Assembly (NCBI GenBank): GCA_010645155.1 | Contig: CM021318.1 | Coordinates: 5,210,872-5,274,871 of the forward strand | DNA length: 64,000 nucleotides | Direction of reading: 5' to 3' | From: Tigriopus japonicus | Lineage: Eukaryota > Arthropoda > Copepoda > Harpacticoida > Harpacticidae | In this document: one piece after another, positions 42,098-57,612 of the stretch | How the letters are laid out: each line of letters starts with the position of its first letter | Position numbering within the stretch: the first letter of the stretch is position 1 | Notes under the pieces: model-generated | Database searches by the model: none | Seen by the model: only the letters and a program-made list of their open reading frames with translations | What the model was told of the DNA's origin: nothing | Made by a program: the position numbers and the translations under genes

Positions 42098-43397
42098 CAG
42101 GCCGGGGCGCGTAAAAGTGAACACTTTGAGTTTCAATGAATTAGGGTTTATTGCATGAGATTGGAGAGACACAGCAAATTGAAATGTTAACAAATTATAG
42201 ACTAGACATGACCAGTGCTGACTACTCAATATGGCCCCCTTCAGCCTCAATCACTTGTTCCAGCCTCGTCCGGAACTTTGCGCAGCTCTTTTTGATGAAG
42301 TTCTGGTCGAGGTTGGCTCAGGCAGACTGAATGGCGGCCTTCAACTGGTCCTTGTTGTGGTACTGAACCCCTGACAGCATCCCCTTCAACCGCCCAAATA
42401 CTGCAAAGTCGAGAGGTGAAAGATCGGGGCTGTGTGGAGGCCAGTCTTCCTTCCCCCAAAAACCAGGGGTCTCAGCAGCCAGGAATTCTTGGGTTATCCC
42501 AGCAGTGTGGCAGCTGGCTCCGTCTTGTTGCCACCACCATCTGTCCCCATAGTTTGCTCTGGCCCAGGGGAAGACCTTCTCTCTGAGGTACTTGATGTAG
42601 GTGGCCGCAGTCAGCCTCTCCTTATCCTCCAAAAAGACCAAGGGACACTTGCCCCCGTCCGATGCCACCACTGCAAGAATTTGTAGGCTGGCAAAGTGAC
42701 GCTCCTTGCTGGTGTGGATCACGTCGTCATCCCGGCCACTCCTAACCTCAGCCAGGTAGAAACCAGTGTCTGATGCAACAATCTCACCCAGGGAAAAAGG
42801 GGTCTCGTCAGAAAACAGGATGACAGTCCCAGCAGGCTTGTGCTTAATCTTCTTGAGCATCTTCTGGGCCCTCTCCAGTCGTTTGGATCGATCTACAGGC
42901 TTCAATCCATGTCTGGGGGTCCTCTTGAATGTCTTTAGGCCAATGTCCTCGTGCACCAGACGTCCCATGGTCCTCTTGTCCACATCAAAGTCTCTTGCCA
43001 ATCCTCTGATGGTGACCTTGCCCCTCTTGGCCTCGATGGAGTTCCTGACAGAGTCCACAAGGTAATCTGGTCTTGCTGGTCTTGGGCGGATTCTTGGGGA
43101 TGTCTCTGATGTCCCCCGAGCGATGGTGGAGTAGACAGTGGTGCGGGAACAGTCCAAATCCCGTGAGATATCTGTCGGTGTCTTTCCGGCGGCAGAGAGA
43201 CCTAAAATTGCAGCTCGTTTCTCAGCCATGTTCTTGGTGCTGACAGTTACATTAATTGAACAATATAAACAAAACTTTGCAAGTCCAATCTTGATTGGTT
43301 TAGCCACTTGCATGAATGGCCAATTGGAGGCTACAATAATTTCATACTAAAAAACGCGTTTTTTTCAAAAGTGTTCAGTTTTAAGCGCCCCAGCCTG
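42098..43397 (-). mobile_element. Tc1/mariner transposon, near-complete
   Basis: 1300 bp flanked by TA at 42096-42097 and 43398-43399. Inverted termini of about 30 bp begin CAGGCCGGGGCGCG and CAGGCTGGGGCGCT and continue to TGAACACTTT on both sides. It carries one transposase reading frame on the minus strand. The TA duplication and terminal structure are diagnostic of the superfamily. Confidence 0.93.
42222..43229 (-). pseudogene. Mariner-family transposase, one in-frame stop near the C-terminus
   Basis: The frame starts at ATG 43229 (MAEKRAAILGLSAAGK) and runs 303 codons to a TGA at 42318-42320. The same frame then continues for 31 codons of plausible transposase C-terminus to a TAG at 42222-42224. 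An N-terminal paired-like helix-turn-helix (residues about 5-110) is present. The catalytic triad is Asp in LFSDETPF, Asp in WWQQDGASCH, and Asp in SPDLSPLDF. I count 37 residues between the second and third Asp, so this looks like a DD37D (maT-like) rather than a DD34D element. A TGA in place of a codon such as TGG is the only break I see. The truncated protein would still contain all three catalytic residues. Confidence 0.88.
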
Positions 43398-43502
43398 TAT
43401 ATGACAATATGAAAGTCGAAAATCCCAAATATATGGCTTTTTCCGTCGCCGCGCCCCCGAGGACGGGATTTTCTTCGAAAGGACGAGAAAAAACCAACCC
43501 TG

Positions 43503-44525
43503 CTTGTGGTTACTTGAGAAGGGAAGGAAATTACTGATGGGATTTCCCAAGCTATCAAGCACTTCAATTTTTCAAGCTGGGCTTGTTTCCATTTCAGCTG
43601 CCTCAAGCCAAACCAAGCATTCAAGCCACAGGGTTCAGAGGACCTACGGTTAATAGCAGGGTTGCCAAGCTATTTGTTGTCCTTTTTGCCTGATCTAAAA
43701 ATAGAAGCAGAAACTCCTATGCTGTTGCAGAATTTGCCAATTTTTTGCATAGATTTTTCAAGATATTTGCCTTCTTAGGGGTTATATGAAGCATGCTTTG
43801 TTAAACTTGAGTGCAAACTACTTTACTTCTTTTCTGGTGGCCAACAAATTGAATTTTAACTGGCAAACCTGACATCGGGTGAAGGTGCTTGAAACTGCTT
43901 GCAAGCTTTCAAGCACAGCTGAAATCTGTTGCTTGGCCCAAACTCCTCTTCAAGCTGCAGCTTGTTTCCCATCAGTAAAGGAAATAAACATGTCAAGCAT
44001 AGTGACCAGGTTTAGCTTTAAAAAGCTTAAAAAAAGCTTTTTTTGAGCTTTTTGGTAAAAAGTGGCTTCAAGAAACACTTAATGCTTTTTTTGACTTTAG
44101 TTCGCTAAATTTAGCCTTTTTCTGTTATCTTTTTCCAATATTTTATATTTCCAATGAAGCATTCTCTAATTTTGTTAATACAATGATAAAAGACACTTTT
44201 GTCGACATTTTTCTTTCGTTTAATAGATATAATCAAGACGTTCTCAGGAAGAAAAGTTTCCTGATTTAGTTTTCGATTTAGTTCTCTTGTTGATTTAGTA
44301 TTCTTGTTGGTGCTGAAATCAAGACTTCATAAACAAGAATGTTAAATTTTCAGAGGCAGTGTGTGTAGGCTGTTTTACTTATTTCATCTGAGGTCATGCA
44401 CGAGCAGAGGCGATGAAAAACGGCATCAGTTTTGGTCTTCTCACGGTGGTTTCATTCTTTGTCAGTCAGAATGTGATACAATCGTTAAAAATTCTAGTAA
44501 CCAAGGTGGTAGGTAAAAAGGTTTA
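43503..44525. other. Intergenic DNA with a small hAT-like MITE (43657-43871)
   Basis: 43657-43871 begins CAGGGTTGCCA and ends TGGCAAACCTG, an imperfect 11-bp terminal inverted repeat, without a clear duplication. The stretch 44000-44110 is rich in agctttt motifs. No gene is supported; the ORF at 44413-44679 runs into the LTR and is fortuitous. Confidence 0.45.
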
Positions 44526-44635
44526 TGTTGTATGGTCAATTGCATTTATGTTTATCTGGTCACTAAGAATACATGAAGCTGGTCACGTAGACCGGAAACA
44601 CGTGAGAATAAAGAGATTATTCCAGAAATACAACA
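44526..44635 (+). repeat. 5' LTR (110 bp)
   Basis: Starts TGTTGTATGG and ends AAATACAACA. It contains AATAAA close to its 3' end. I compared it base by base with the 3' LTR and found no difference. 110 bp is very short for a Ty3/gypsy LTR. Confidence 0.95.
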
Positions 44636-44636
44636 A

Positions 44637-44652
44637 TGGCGCAGTAAGTAGG
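44637..44652 (+). promoter_or_regulatory. Primer-binding site
   Basis: TGGCGCAGTAAGTAGG begins one base after the 5' LTR. The initial TGG pairs with a tRNA CCA end. The rest resembles the complement of a tRNA-Ser 3' end (TGGCGYAGTCGGCAGG type), but the tRNA identity is inferred from memory. Confidence 0.65.
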
Positions 44653-44675
44653 ATCAGAAAATTGAATCCGAAACC

Positions 44676-47600
44676 ATGAATAAGGAAGCCGTCAAGGCCC
44701 TCACGGAGCTCATCGAGAGGCAGAACAAGCTGTTGAACGAGCAACAAGAGCGCATGGCGGAATGGATGGCCGAGAAGAAGGCGGATACAACCGTTTCGGG
44801 AGGAACAATGTCGATCCCGGCATTTGAGGCTTTCGACCCAAAAACGGAGTTGTGGTCCAACTACATGGCCAGATTCGTCACGTTCACAGAGGCCTACTCG
44901 GTTCCCGGGGAGAGAATCCCACACATTTTTCTAACCAACCAGTCGTCGGACATCTACAAGATGTTGGTAAACCTCGCCAATCAAGAGTCGCAGCCCAAAG
45001 ACATCAACAAACTAACCATGAAAGAGATGGAAGCCTACATGTTGATTCAATTTGATCCAAAGCGATTTACGGTGAGAGAACGTTTTCATTTTTGGAGCCA
45101 AATGGGACGGAAACCAGGAGAAACTATTCACGAATTAGAAGCCCGGATCCGTCAAGCAGCAGCCACATGCGATTTTTCATCCATCAAGAACCCACAAGAT
45201 GAGGCTTTACGCACTCGATTCATGTGTTCAGTGGATAACGAGGCCGTGCTCAAAGCATTGTTCAAAATCAAAGATGATGACCTTACGTTTGCGAGAGCGG
45301 TGGAAATAGCGTTAGATGTGGAAGGAGCGGCCCAAGCGGCAAAAGAAACAGTCCATGGAGAGTCTGCAAGAGCCGTGTTTAAACTGACCAAAAACAAGAC
45401 TGACAAGACTGAAAAGAAGCAAAAAGAAACTACGTGTTACAGATGTGGCCGAACCAACCACATGGCGAATGAATGCCGGTTCAAGGAGGCAGAGTGCCAT
45501 TCTTGTCACAAAAAGGGACATTTATCCAACGCTTGCCGTAAGAAAAAGGAACCCGGTAAGAAAAAACTTCATGAAAAAGGACCAGTAGGACACATCGAAG
45601 TAGTGGCAACAGCAAAAGAACCGTCGAATTCAAGCCGTCAATTGATACAACCCTTGGAATTTGAGCACGGGTTTGTTGCCAACTTCGAGGTCGACACCGG
45701 AGCGGGACAGAGTTTCATGTCGGAAGAGATTTGGGAGAAATTAGGATCGCCCAAATTGCGGAAGAGTCATCAAGAGTACCAGTCAGCAAGTAAACACCAA
45801 TTACCAGTAAAAGGAGTGGTGATCATGAAAGTCAGGGCGGAAGAGCAAACCAAGAAAAGTTGCGAGTTATACTTCAACGTGACTACGGTCCCAAAGTTGA
45901 ATCTGATTGGAAGAGAAGGGATCAGAAAGCTGAATTTATCGATTGATAAAATGCTATTTTCAAAGGGCACTCAAGGACAGAAAGTCAATGCTGTATTTGA
46001 CCATTTACACACAGATTTTAATTTACAAAGGAGATGTCAAGATATGTGTCAAGATTTTCCAGACCTATTCAAACCAGGACTTGGATTATTGAAGGGCTAC
46101 GAGTTGGAAGTTCAGTTCAAGAAAGAATCAAAGCCGGTTTTCTGTAGACCAAGAACAGTTCCATTTGCAATCCAAGAGGATTTACAAATTGCTTATGAAA
46201 ATGGAATCAGCAGTGGAGTTTGGAAAAGAGCACAGTTCTCAGACTATGGAACACCAGTGGTACCAGTTCGAAAACCCAAAGCTGATGGAAGTCCGGGACA
46301 ACGCATCCGAGTATGTGGAGATTATTCCGTAACAGTAAATCCTCAACTCGTGGACCACAGACATCCTATTCCAACACCAGAAGACTTAATGAGAAAACTG
46401 TCTGGAGGGTACGGATTCACCAAAATTGATTTAGCAGACGCGTACAATCAGATTGCGTTGGGACCAGAGAGCCAAAAGAAGTTGGCCCTGAGTACTCATC
46501 AAGGAGTCTTACTTCAAATGCGACTACCGTTTGGAATCAAGTCTGCACCAGGATACTTTCAAGAGATTATGGATCAACTCACCGCAGACCTGAAAGGGGT
46601 AGCAGTTTATCTGGATGACATTCTTGTGAGTGGAAAGACCGCAGAAGAGCACCTGACAAACCTAAGACAATTGTTGGGAAGATTGAATGACAGAGGATTG
46701 AAATGCAGAGTGGACAAATGTTCTTTTGCACAGCCTTACGTCGAGTACTTGGGACATCTAATTTCAAAAGAAGGCATCGCCAAATCACCAAAAAACGTCG
46801 AGGCGGTGATGAAAATGCCACGTCCAAAGAATGAGTCAGAGTTGAGATCGTTTCTTGGATGCATGCAGTTCCACAGCAAATTTCTCCCAAATTTTTCGTC
46901 AACATTGGAGCCGTTATACAAGCTAACAAGAAAGAAGGAACAATGGAAATGGGAAGAGGAGGAGCAAAGAGTTTTTGATCAAGCAAAGAATATGTTATGC
47001 GACGAAACAGTTTTAGCCCATTTTGATCCGGACACACCATTGGGAATTGCGTGTGATGCTTCCCAGAAGGGCATAGGAGTCGTTTTGTTTCACAGATATC
47101 AAGATGGTAAGGAGAAACCACTCTATCACGTATCCAAAACACTCACAGAAAGTCAGAAAAAGTACAGTCAAATCCAAAGAGAAGCACTATCGATCATTTT
47201 TGGACTCAAGAAATTCCATCAATACCTTTATGGAAGAAAGTTCATTATTGTGTCAGACCATGCCCCGCTGAAGTCTTTGTTCAAACCTAACAAGACCACG
47301 CCTCAAATGGCAGCAAACAGGCTAGCGAGATGGGCGCTATTATTACAACAATATGATTACACCATCGAATATCGAAGCACGACGCAACATGGCAATGCCG
47401 ATGTCCTCAGCCGGTTGCCGATTGGACCAGATAAGAAGTTCGACGAAGACGAAGAAGATGATGACGGGGATACTGTGTGTGCCATTAAAATGGTGAACGC
47501 CCAGCTGAGAGCAACAGATCCCGGAGTATTGCCAAAAACGTCAGCCAGAGACAAAGTGATAAGCCAAGCAATACGATTCACTCAAGAAGGATGGCCTGTC

Positions 47601-48818
47601 CAAATCGACAAAAATGACTTGGAATTGCAGATTCTGAGGAAAAATCGCGAGTCTTTATCAGTGACAAATGGATGCTTATTTTTGGGATCAAGGATCATTA
47701 TTCCCAAGAAATTAAGAGAGCAAGTCCTGGATATCCTTCACGTTGGTCATTTTGGAATGGACAGAATGAAGCAATTAGCAAGAACTTCAGTTTATTGGCC
47801 AAAAATTGATGAAGACATTGTTAAGGCTAGCCAGCAATGTCAAGATTGCGCGGAACAACAGAATTCTCCAGATCGGCCAAAAGTTCATCCTTGGATCCTA
47901 CCAGAAAAACCATGGAGCAGACTTCATCTGGATCACGCTATCAATTTTAGGGGATCGAATTGGTTGGTACTGGTAGATGCATATTCAAAGTACCCGTGCA
48001 TTGTCCCAACCAGTTCTATCACCGCCAAGACCACGATTGATCTATTGGAACAGGAGTTTGCTCACTTTGGATATCCTCACGCCTTGGTTACGGACAATGC
48101 CCCATCACTTACCTCAGACGAGTTCCAACACTGGTGTAAAAGCCGTGGTATCTCCCATATTACAGGAGCGCCATACCACCCAGCCACCAATGGAGCTGCT
48201 GAACGAATGGTTCAAACTTTTAAGTCCGCCTTGAGGAAGTCTGGTAACATGACAAACAAAGAGGCCTTACAACAATTCCTCATGCAATATCGAAGAACCC
48301 CTACACCTTCAGGATATTCGCCAAGTCAAATGTTGAATGGAAGACAGATTCGAACGTTAGTGGACATTTTGGTCCCATCAGTGGTTCAACAAAATCAAGC
48401 GAGAGAACAGCGAGTTCACCAGTCCACTAGAAGAAGTGGATCAAAACGAATTCCGAAACTTGAAGAGGGGTCACCATGCTATGCTGAGCATTTTGGTCCA
48501 AGGCGAGATCAAGATCCAAGATGGATTCCCGCGGTGGTAATCAAGAAACACGGGCCAAGAAACTTAACAATCAAAGTGGTCCCACGAGGACCAATTTGGA
48601 GGAGACACTTGGAACAATTAAGACCAAGATATGTCTCGGAAGAAGATGGAGATCCGGAAGTGGCACCCGAACATCGACAGCAAGATTCAAGAGAAAAGGA
48701 AGATCAAGGACCCGACGAGACAGCACCGCAACCGGAGAGAAAACGAGAAGAGATTGAACCCAACATCCTTACAAGAACTAAGCGACCAAGGAGAGCCCCC
48801 AATCGTCTGAATTTATAA
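44676..48818 (+). CDS. Ty3/gypsy gag-pol polyprotein, uninterrupted (1380 aa)
   Basis: A single frame encodes gag and pol without a frameshift. The gag region ends with two CCHC zinc knuckles: CYRCGRTNHMANEC at about 254-267, CHSCHKKGHLSNAC at about 274-287. An aspartic protease DTGA motif is at about 339-342. Reverse transcriptase carries YLDD at about 645-648. RNase H has its CDAS block near 791. Integrase has an HHCC zinc finger (H-X3-H near 1021, then CQDC) and a D,D-E core: Asp in LVDAYSKYP near 1098, Asp in TDNAPS near 1138, Glu in GAAERMVQ near 1174. All expected catalytic residues are present, so the element could be autonomous. The stop codon overlaps the polypurine tract. The gag/protease order protease-RT-RNaseH-integrase is that of Ty3/gypsy. 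Confidence 0.96.
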   Translation: MNKEAVKALTELIERQNKLLNEQQERMAEWMAEKKADTTVSGGTMSIPAFEAFDPKTELWSNYMARFVTFTEAYSVPGERIPHIFLTNQSSDIYKMLVNLANQESQPKDINKLTMKEMEAYMLIQFDPKRFTVRERFHFWSQMGRKPGETIHELEARIRQAAATCDFSSIKNPQDEALRTRFMCSVDNEAVLKALFKIKDDDLTFARAVEIALDVEGAAQAAKETVHGESARAVFKLTKNKTDKTEKKQKETTCYRCGRTNHMANECRFKEAECHSCHKKGHLSNACRKKKEPGKKKLHEKGPVGHIEVVATAKEPSNSSRQLIQPLEFEHGFVANFEVDTGAGQSFMSEEIWEKLGSPKLRKSHQEYQSASKHQLPVKGVVIMKVRAEEQTKKSCELYFNVTTVPKLNLIGREGIRKLNLSIDKMLFSKGTQGQKVNAVFDHLHTDFNLQRRCQDMCQDFPDLFKPGLGLLKGYELEVQFKKESKPVFCRPRTVPFAIQEDLQIAYENGISSGVWKRAQFSDYGTPVVPVRKPKADGSPGQRIRVCGDYSVTVNPQLVDHRHPIPTPEDLMRKLSGGYGFTKIDLADAYNQIALGPESQKKLALSTHQGVLLQMRLPFGIKSAPGYFQEIMDQLTADLKGVAVYLDDILVSGKTAEEHLTNLRQLLGRLNDRGLKCRVDKCSFAQPYVEYLGHLISKEGIAKSPKNVEAVMKMPRPKNESELRSFLGCMQFHSKFLPNFSSTLEPLYKLTRKKEQWKWEEEEQRVFDQAKNMLCDETVLAHFDPDTPLGIACDASQKGIGVVLFHRYQDGKEKPLYHVSKTLTESQKKYSQIQREALSIIFGLKKFHQYLYGRKFIIVSDHAPLKSLFKPNKTTPQMAANRLARWALLLQQYDYTIEYRSTTQHGNADVLSRLPIGPDKKFDEDEEDDDGDTVCAIKMVNAQLRATDPGVLPKTSARDKVISQAIRFTQEGWPVQIDKNDLELQILRKNRESLSVTNGCLFLGSRIIIPKKLREQVLDILHVGHFGMDRMKQLARTSVYWPKIDEDIVKASQQCQDCAEQQNSPDRPKVHPWILPEKPWSRLHLDHAINFRGSNWLVLVDAYSKYPCIVPTSSITAKTTIDLLEQEFAHFGYPHALVTDNAPSLTSDEFQHWCKSRGISHITGAPYHPATNGAAERMVQTFKSALRKSGNMTNKEALQQFLMQYRRTPTPSGYSPSQMLNGRQIRTLVDILVPSVVQQNQAREQRVHQSTRRSGSKRIPKLEEGSPCYAEHFGPRRDQDPRWIPAVVIKKHGPRNLTIKVVPRGPIWRRHLEQLRPRYVSEEDGDPEVAPEHRQQDSREKEDQGPDETAPQPERKREEIEPNILTRTKRPRRAPNRLNL

Positions 48819-48824
48819 GAGGGG
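48817..48824 (+). promoter_or_regulatory. Polypurine tract
   Basis: AAGAGGGG lies two bases before the 3' LTR and overlaps the last bases of the gag-pol stop codon. It is the expected plus-strand primer. Confidence 0.7.
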
Positions 48825-48826
48825 CG

Positions 48827-48936
48827 TGTTGTATGGTCAATTGCATTTATGTTTATCTGGTCACTAAGAATACATGAAGCTGGTCACGTAGACCGGAAAC
48901 ACGTGAGAATAAAGAGATTATTCCAGAAATACAACA
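48827..48936 (+). repeat. 3' LTR (110 bp)
   Basis: Identical to 44526-44635 by visual comparison. AATAAA at 48908-48913 is a plausible transcript 3' end signal. Followed directly by GTTTA. Confidence 0.95.
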
Positions 48937-48941
48937 GTTTA

Positions 48942-49289
48942 GAATTTTGATCTATATCTATTTTTGTGTTTAAAGAGTAAAGAATATGAAACCAAGTCAT
49001 AAAAACCTTCAATTGTTGGTAAAATCAATCATTTCATGAAAAAACATTAAAAATAAAGCTATATTTTCCAAAAAACATTGTCATGTCAACAAACGCCTCC
49101 CTTTTTGTTGGAAAATCCTTTAAATCACAGGAAACCATAATTTTTTTTTGCCTTTATTGCGGCTATTTGTCCCGAAATTTAGCTTAATTTCCTAGCTTCT
49201 TTTTTCGATAATTTAGCTTCAAAGCTCGCCTGGGACATGGTCACACTGATGTTAAAACTCGCACCCCATAGAGGTTTATAGAGAGGCCG
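48942..49289. other. Intergenic DNA after the retrotransposon
   Basis: AT-rich. It includes ttagcttcaaagctcgcctgg near 49211, which loosely mirrors ggtttagctttaaaaagc near 44010. The retrotransposon may therefore sit inside an older element, but I could not define its ends. Confidence 0.3.
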
Positions 49290-49629
49290 TAGAGAGGTGG
49301 ACAGTTCCTCAAATCGGCACCAGGACGCCACCTGGTTTTAGTGTTTCCAGTTTTTGAGGTGGTGACTTCTTTTTAGCGCCATTTAAGATAATGCTATGCT
49401 CTGCATTTTTGGTGGTCAGTTACTCGACCATGCTAACTCAATTTTAGTGTTGGATGCAAAACGTAGAAACCAAAAACTTTGAATGATTTCAATTCATATT
49501 GAGTAATTTTGAGTTCAAAGTTTTGGAGAGACTGGAAGAGATTTGATTATGGTAGTTTTTGACCGATTGTGGCGCAGCCTTAGAAGCCTACAAAGCTAAA
49601 AAATCGTGCCAGTCCTTTACACGTCTCTA
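49290..49629 (+). mobile_element. TA-flanked MITE family C, copy 3
   Basis: Starts TAGAGAGGTGGACAGTTCCT and ends CCTTTACACGTCTCTA. It is collinear with 18077-18417 throughout, with scattered substitutions. No ORF. Confidence 0.8.
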
Positions 49630-49647
49630 TTGACGTCATTTTGTGTT

Positions 49648-50050
49648 CCTTGCTTGTTGTTGAAACTGGCCAGAAGTTGCGTGAAAAGGCAAATATTTAT
49701 TTCCGAAGAATATCGTGAAATACCTGCCCAATCAAGTGGAAAATCATAGTACAAAAGGAAGTGCGGAAAGCATATCTTCAATGCCAAATCCTATAATTGC
49801 ATGAACTAGTGCCTGTGAGTCGAATTATCATCTTCATTGAGCACCTTAGTATAATTTGGGAGAAGCAAAGCGTAGACAGGAGGCCACATAGCCAAAAAAC
49901 TAATGTAATGTAGAAAAGCAAAAATTTGCCTTCTACGAATACGTTTGTTCGGCCAAGTTTCAACTAGTCGCTGATGATAAACGGCCCTTGCTGCCTACAA
50001 TGAAATTTCACGACTGGCCTGCTCCGGTCTCTCCGCTCTGGGACCTCTGG
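49648..50050 (-). repeat. Interspersed repeat family B, copy 3 (inverted)
   Basis: Reverse complement of the blocks at 9940-10292: ttgttgaaactggccagaag, caagtggaaaatcatagtac, gagcaccttagtataattt and gctgcctacaatgaaatttc. It is about 400 bp, the longest copy in the window. Confidence 0.6.
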
Positions 50051-50075
50051 GACGAACCCGGCACAGGGCGACCAA

Positions 50076-50173
50076 AGGCTAGTTTTTTAGACGTAAAAGG
50101 TCGATCTCAAGATCGTACTTTAGTACTGTAAGTCCGATCTTGAGATCGATCTTTGCGTCTAAAAAACTAGCCT
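50076..50173. repeat. 98-bp near-perfect palindromic hairpin
   Basis: The left arm from AGGCTAGTTTTTTAGACG (50076) through gatctcaagatcg and the right arm through gcgtctaaaaaactagcct (ending 50173) pair over about 40 bp around a loop of about 20 nt. One arm-like half (aggctggttttttagacgca) recurs alone at 58613-58632. Probably a minimal fold-back element. Confidence 0.75.
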
Positions 50174-52147
50174 CAGGTGTCCGATTTTTCGGCCAAAAAT
50201 CAGAATTCAGAATCAACATCAGAATTGGCGCAACCAATTCGAAAAAATATTTCGTTTGTCCCAAAAAAATAATCTGTCTTGATTCTGTCCGAATTGTTGT
50301 CTGAATTATAGATTCTGTCCTAATTCTGTACGAATTCAATTTTTCGGTCGTCCGAAAAATATATTCGGTCCTATTTTTGTCCGGACGGAAATTTTTTGTC
50401 TTTCCAAAAGATGAATTTTGTCCTGATTATGTCATTTCAAGCTCCCCCAGTTTTTATGATTGAGTGCTAAATTTTGTTAAGCGAAAATGTCTTTTTAATT
50501 GTTTTTGCAACCAAGTAGTTGAAAAATTAGTAGTCTCATTAAAACTAGTCTTGGTTTAATTGGTAAAAAGTTAAAGTTATTTGTGCCTTTGTGGCCATTT
50601 AAAGGGATTTTTTGTTTGTTTAAAAAACGTTGCCCAGAGATTATTGTCTTTGAAAAATTACATAGAAATTGAATAGATTTAAACCACTGATTCGGATAAG
50701 ACTAAATTTCCAGGAGGAAATAGGCTTTCAAGGTTTTTCCTAACGTGCTTAAAAGGTAAATAAGTGGGGAGGTCAAAATGTTAGAAAAAAACTAAAATAT
50801 TCGCGGAAAAACATATTTAAGGAAAATGTTAACAAAGTTGAAAAAACACGCAAAATTACGAAATGATAAATATGCTCACAGATTAAAAATAGCATGGAAT
50901 CAAATTTTTGTTAAAAATTGTGTTTCAGCTGCCCAGTCATACATAATAGATCTTCACCAAAACTGCCTTTTGATACCAATTTTGCAGTTCAAATAGGTTT
51001 TAGAACTTGTCCGAATCTGTCCTTTTTAATTTCCAATTCTGTCCAAATTCAATCAGAAACACCTAATCGCCGTGACCTGACATTGAAAAAACTCATTCAA
51101 ACAAATTTGACGAGGGGGTCAGTCAAAAACAGAGTTGTAATCCTCTCATTCGACAAATCCCCTCATTTGACAAATCTCCAGATTTTCGCCAAATTTCTTT
51201 TTACTAACAACCTTATGTACATAAAAAGTCAATCATGCTGAAGTAATCTTCAAATGGTCAATTCTTCAGTTTTGTTTTTCAACTTTCATTTTAACTTTTA
51301 TCTTTTGATACACATTTCATGACAAAAGTTCTCGAAGAAAAACAGAATTCCACCATATTGACTTTCCTTTATAAATTTTTATTTGTAGCACTTAGATAAG
51401 AAAAAGTTCTTATCTAAGCTCAAAATAAGAAAAAATATCACTTAAAATGCACTTAAACAAGATTTTGGAAAGCAAACCCAAAATATTTTGAATGCAGCCT
51501 CCTTCATTAGTTTGTTTCCGGCAAGGTTTGTGAAAGCATTGGCTTTATAAGCATATGCTCTTTTGTGAACCTTCATTTTTCGTAGTTATCATGACCCAAT
51601 TGTGGTAGTAGGTTTACACCGGAAGAGGATGGCTTGTTCTGTGATTGAGTGTGTGAGCGGGAGGGACCCTTGCGCAATCTCAGCCACTTGCGTGTGACAC
51701 ATTCTCCATCCAGAAGCTCTCCGTTCCGTTCTCGTCGATAAGTAGTACCGTCCTCGTATGTAGGATGAGAATAGCACAAGTGGCATTGACGAGGAAAGAA
51801 ACGTCATCAATGCCAACCTCCCTCCGACCAAGTCTCAGCTCGAAGGCAGACTGGAATTTTTCAAGCATTTAAAAGTGTGTGCATACAGACATCGTTATCG
51901 GTGTGTCGGCCTGTTGCATTGTTTCGGTACCCGCAATCGGTCCTTTCTCTGACGAGCTCGAGGTGGATTGTGGGATCGATAAATAACAGCAGACATTGGA
52001 ACAGCAGCCTGACAAGTGGAACAAGAAAGACGCACACTCACACAAGGTCCCTCTCTCTGGTGATGAATCAGTGTGTTTTCCCATCTGTTTTCCTGACCAA
52101 AACCAACCACGTATCGCCGTTCATGCAGATCCATTTATAAGAGAATC
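50174..52147. other. Intergenic DNA and ICA1 upstream region
   Basis: 50160-50460 is rich in short repeats of 'ttctgtccgaatt' type. 50460-51560 is AT-rich with no gene. 51570-51870 has overlapping minus-strand ORFs (for example from ATG at 51868) with no family I recognise. The last 300 bp should hold the ICA1 promoter or 5' UTR. Confidence 0.35.

Positions 52148-57612
<5,465 letters not shown>

Larger units (their letters stand above)
41782..43502 (+). mobile_element. hAT-type MITE interrupted by a mariner element
   Basis: The termini are CAGGGTTGGT and ACCAACCCTG, a perfect 10-bp inverted repeat, with imperfect 8-bp flanks CTCGTGAT (41774-41781) and CTTGTGGT (43503-43510). The element itself is split into 41782-42097 and 43398-43502 (about 420 bp) by the mariner insertion, so it is the older of the two. 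Confidence 0.7.
44526..48936 (+). mobile_element. Intact Ty3/gypsy LTR retrotransposon
   Basis: 4411 bp bounded by two direct 110-bp LTRs, each TG...CA with 8-bp inverted ends (TGTTGTAT/ATACAACA). Flanked by the exact 5-bp duplication GTTTA (44521-44525 and 48937-48941). Between them lie a primer-binding site, one uninterrupted gag-pol ORF and a polypurine tract. No third ORF that could be an envelope is present. Confidence 0.96.

Noticed and set aside
44000..49260. Older transposon into which the gypsy element inserted (ends near 44000 and 49250)
   Set aside because: Only loose inverted similarity at the proposed ends and no target duplication, so it is not called.
51589..51868. Possible divergent gene upstream of ICA1 on the minus strand
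   Set aside because: Overlapping short frames, no recognisable family, no phase-consistent exon partner found.
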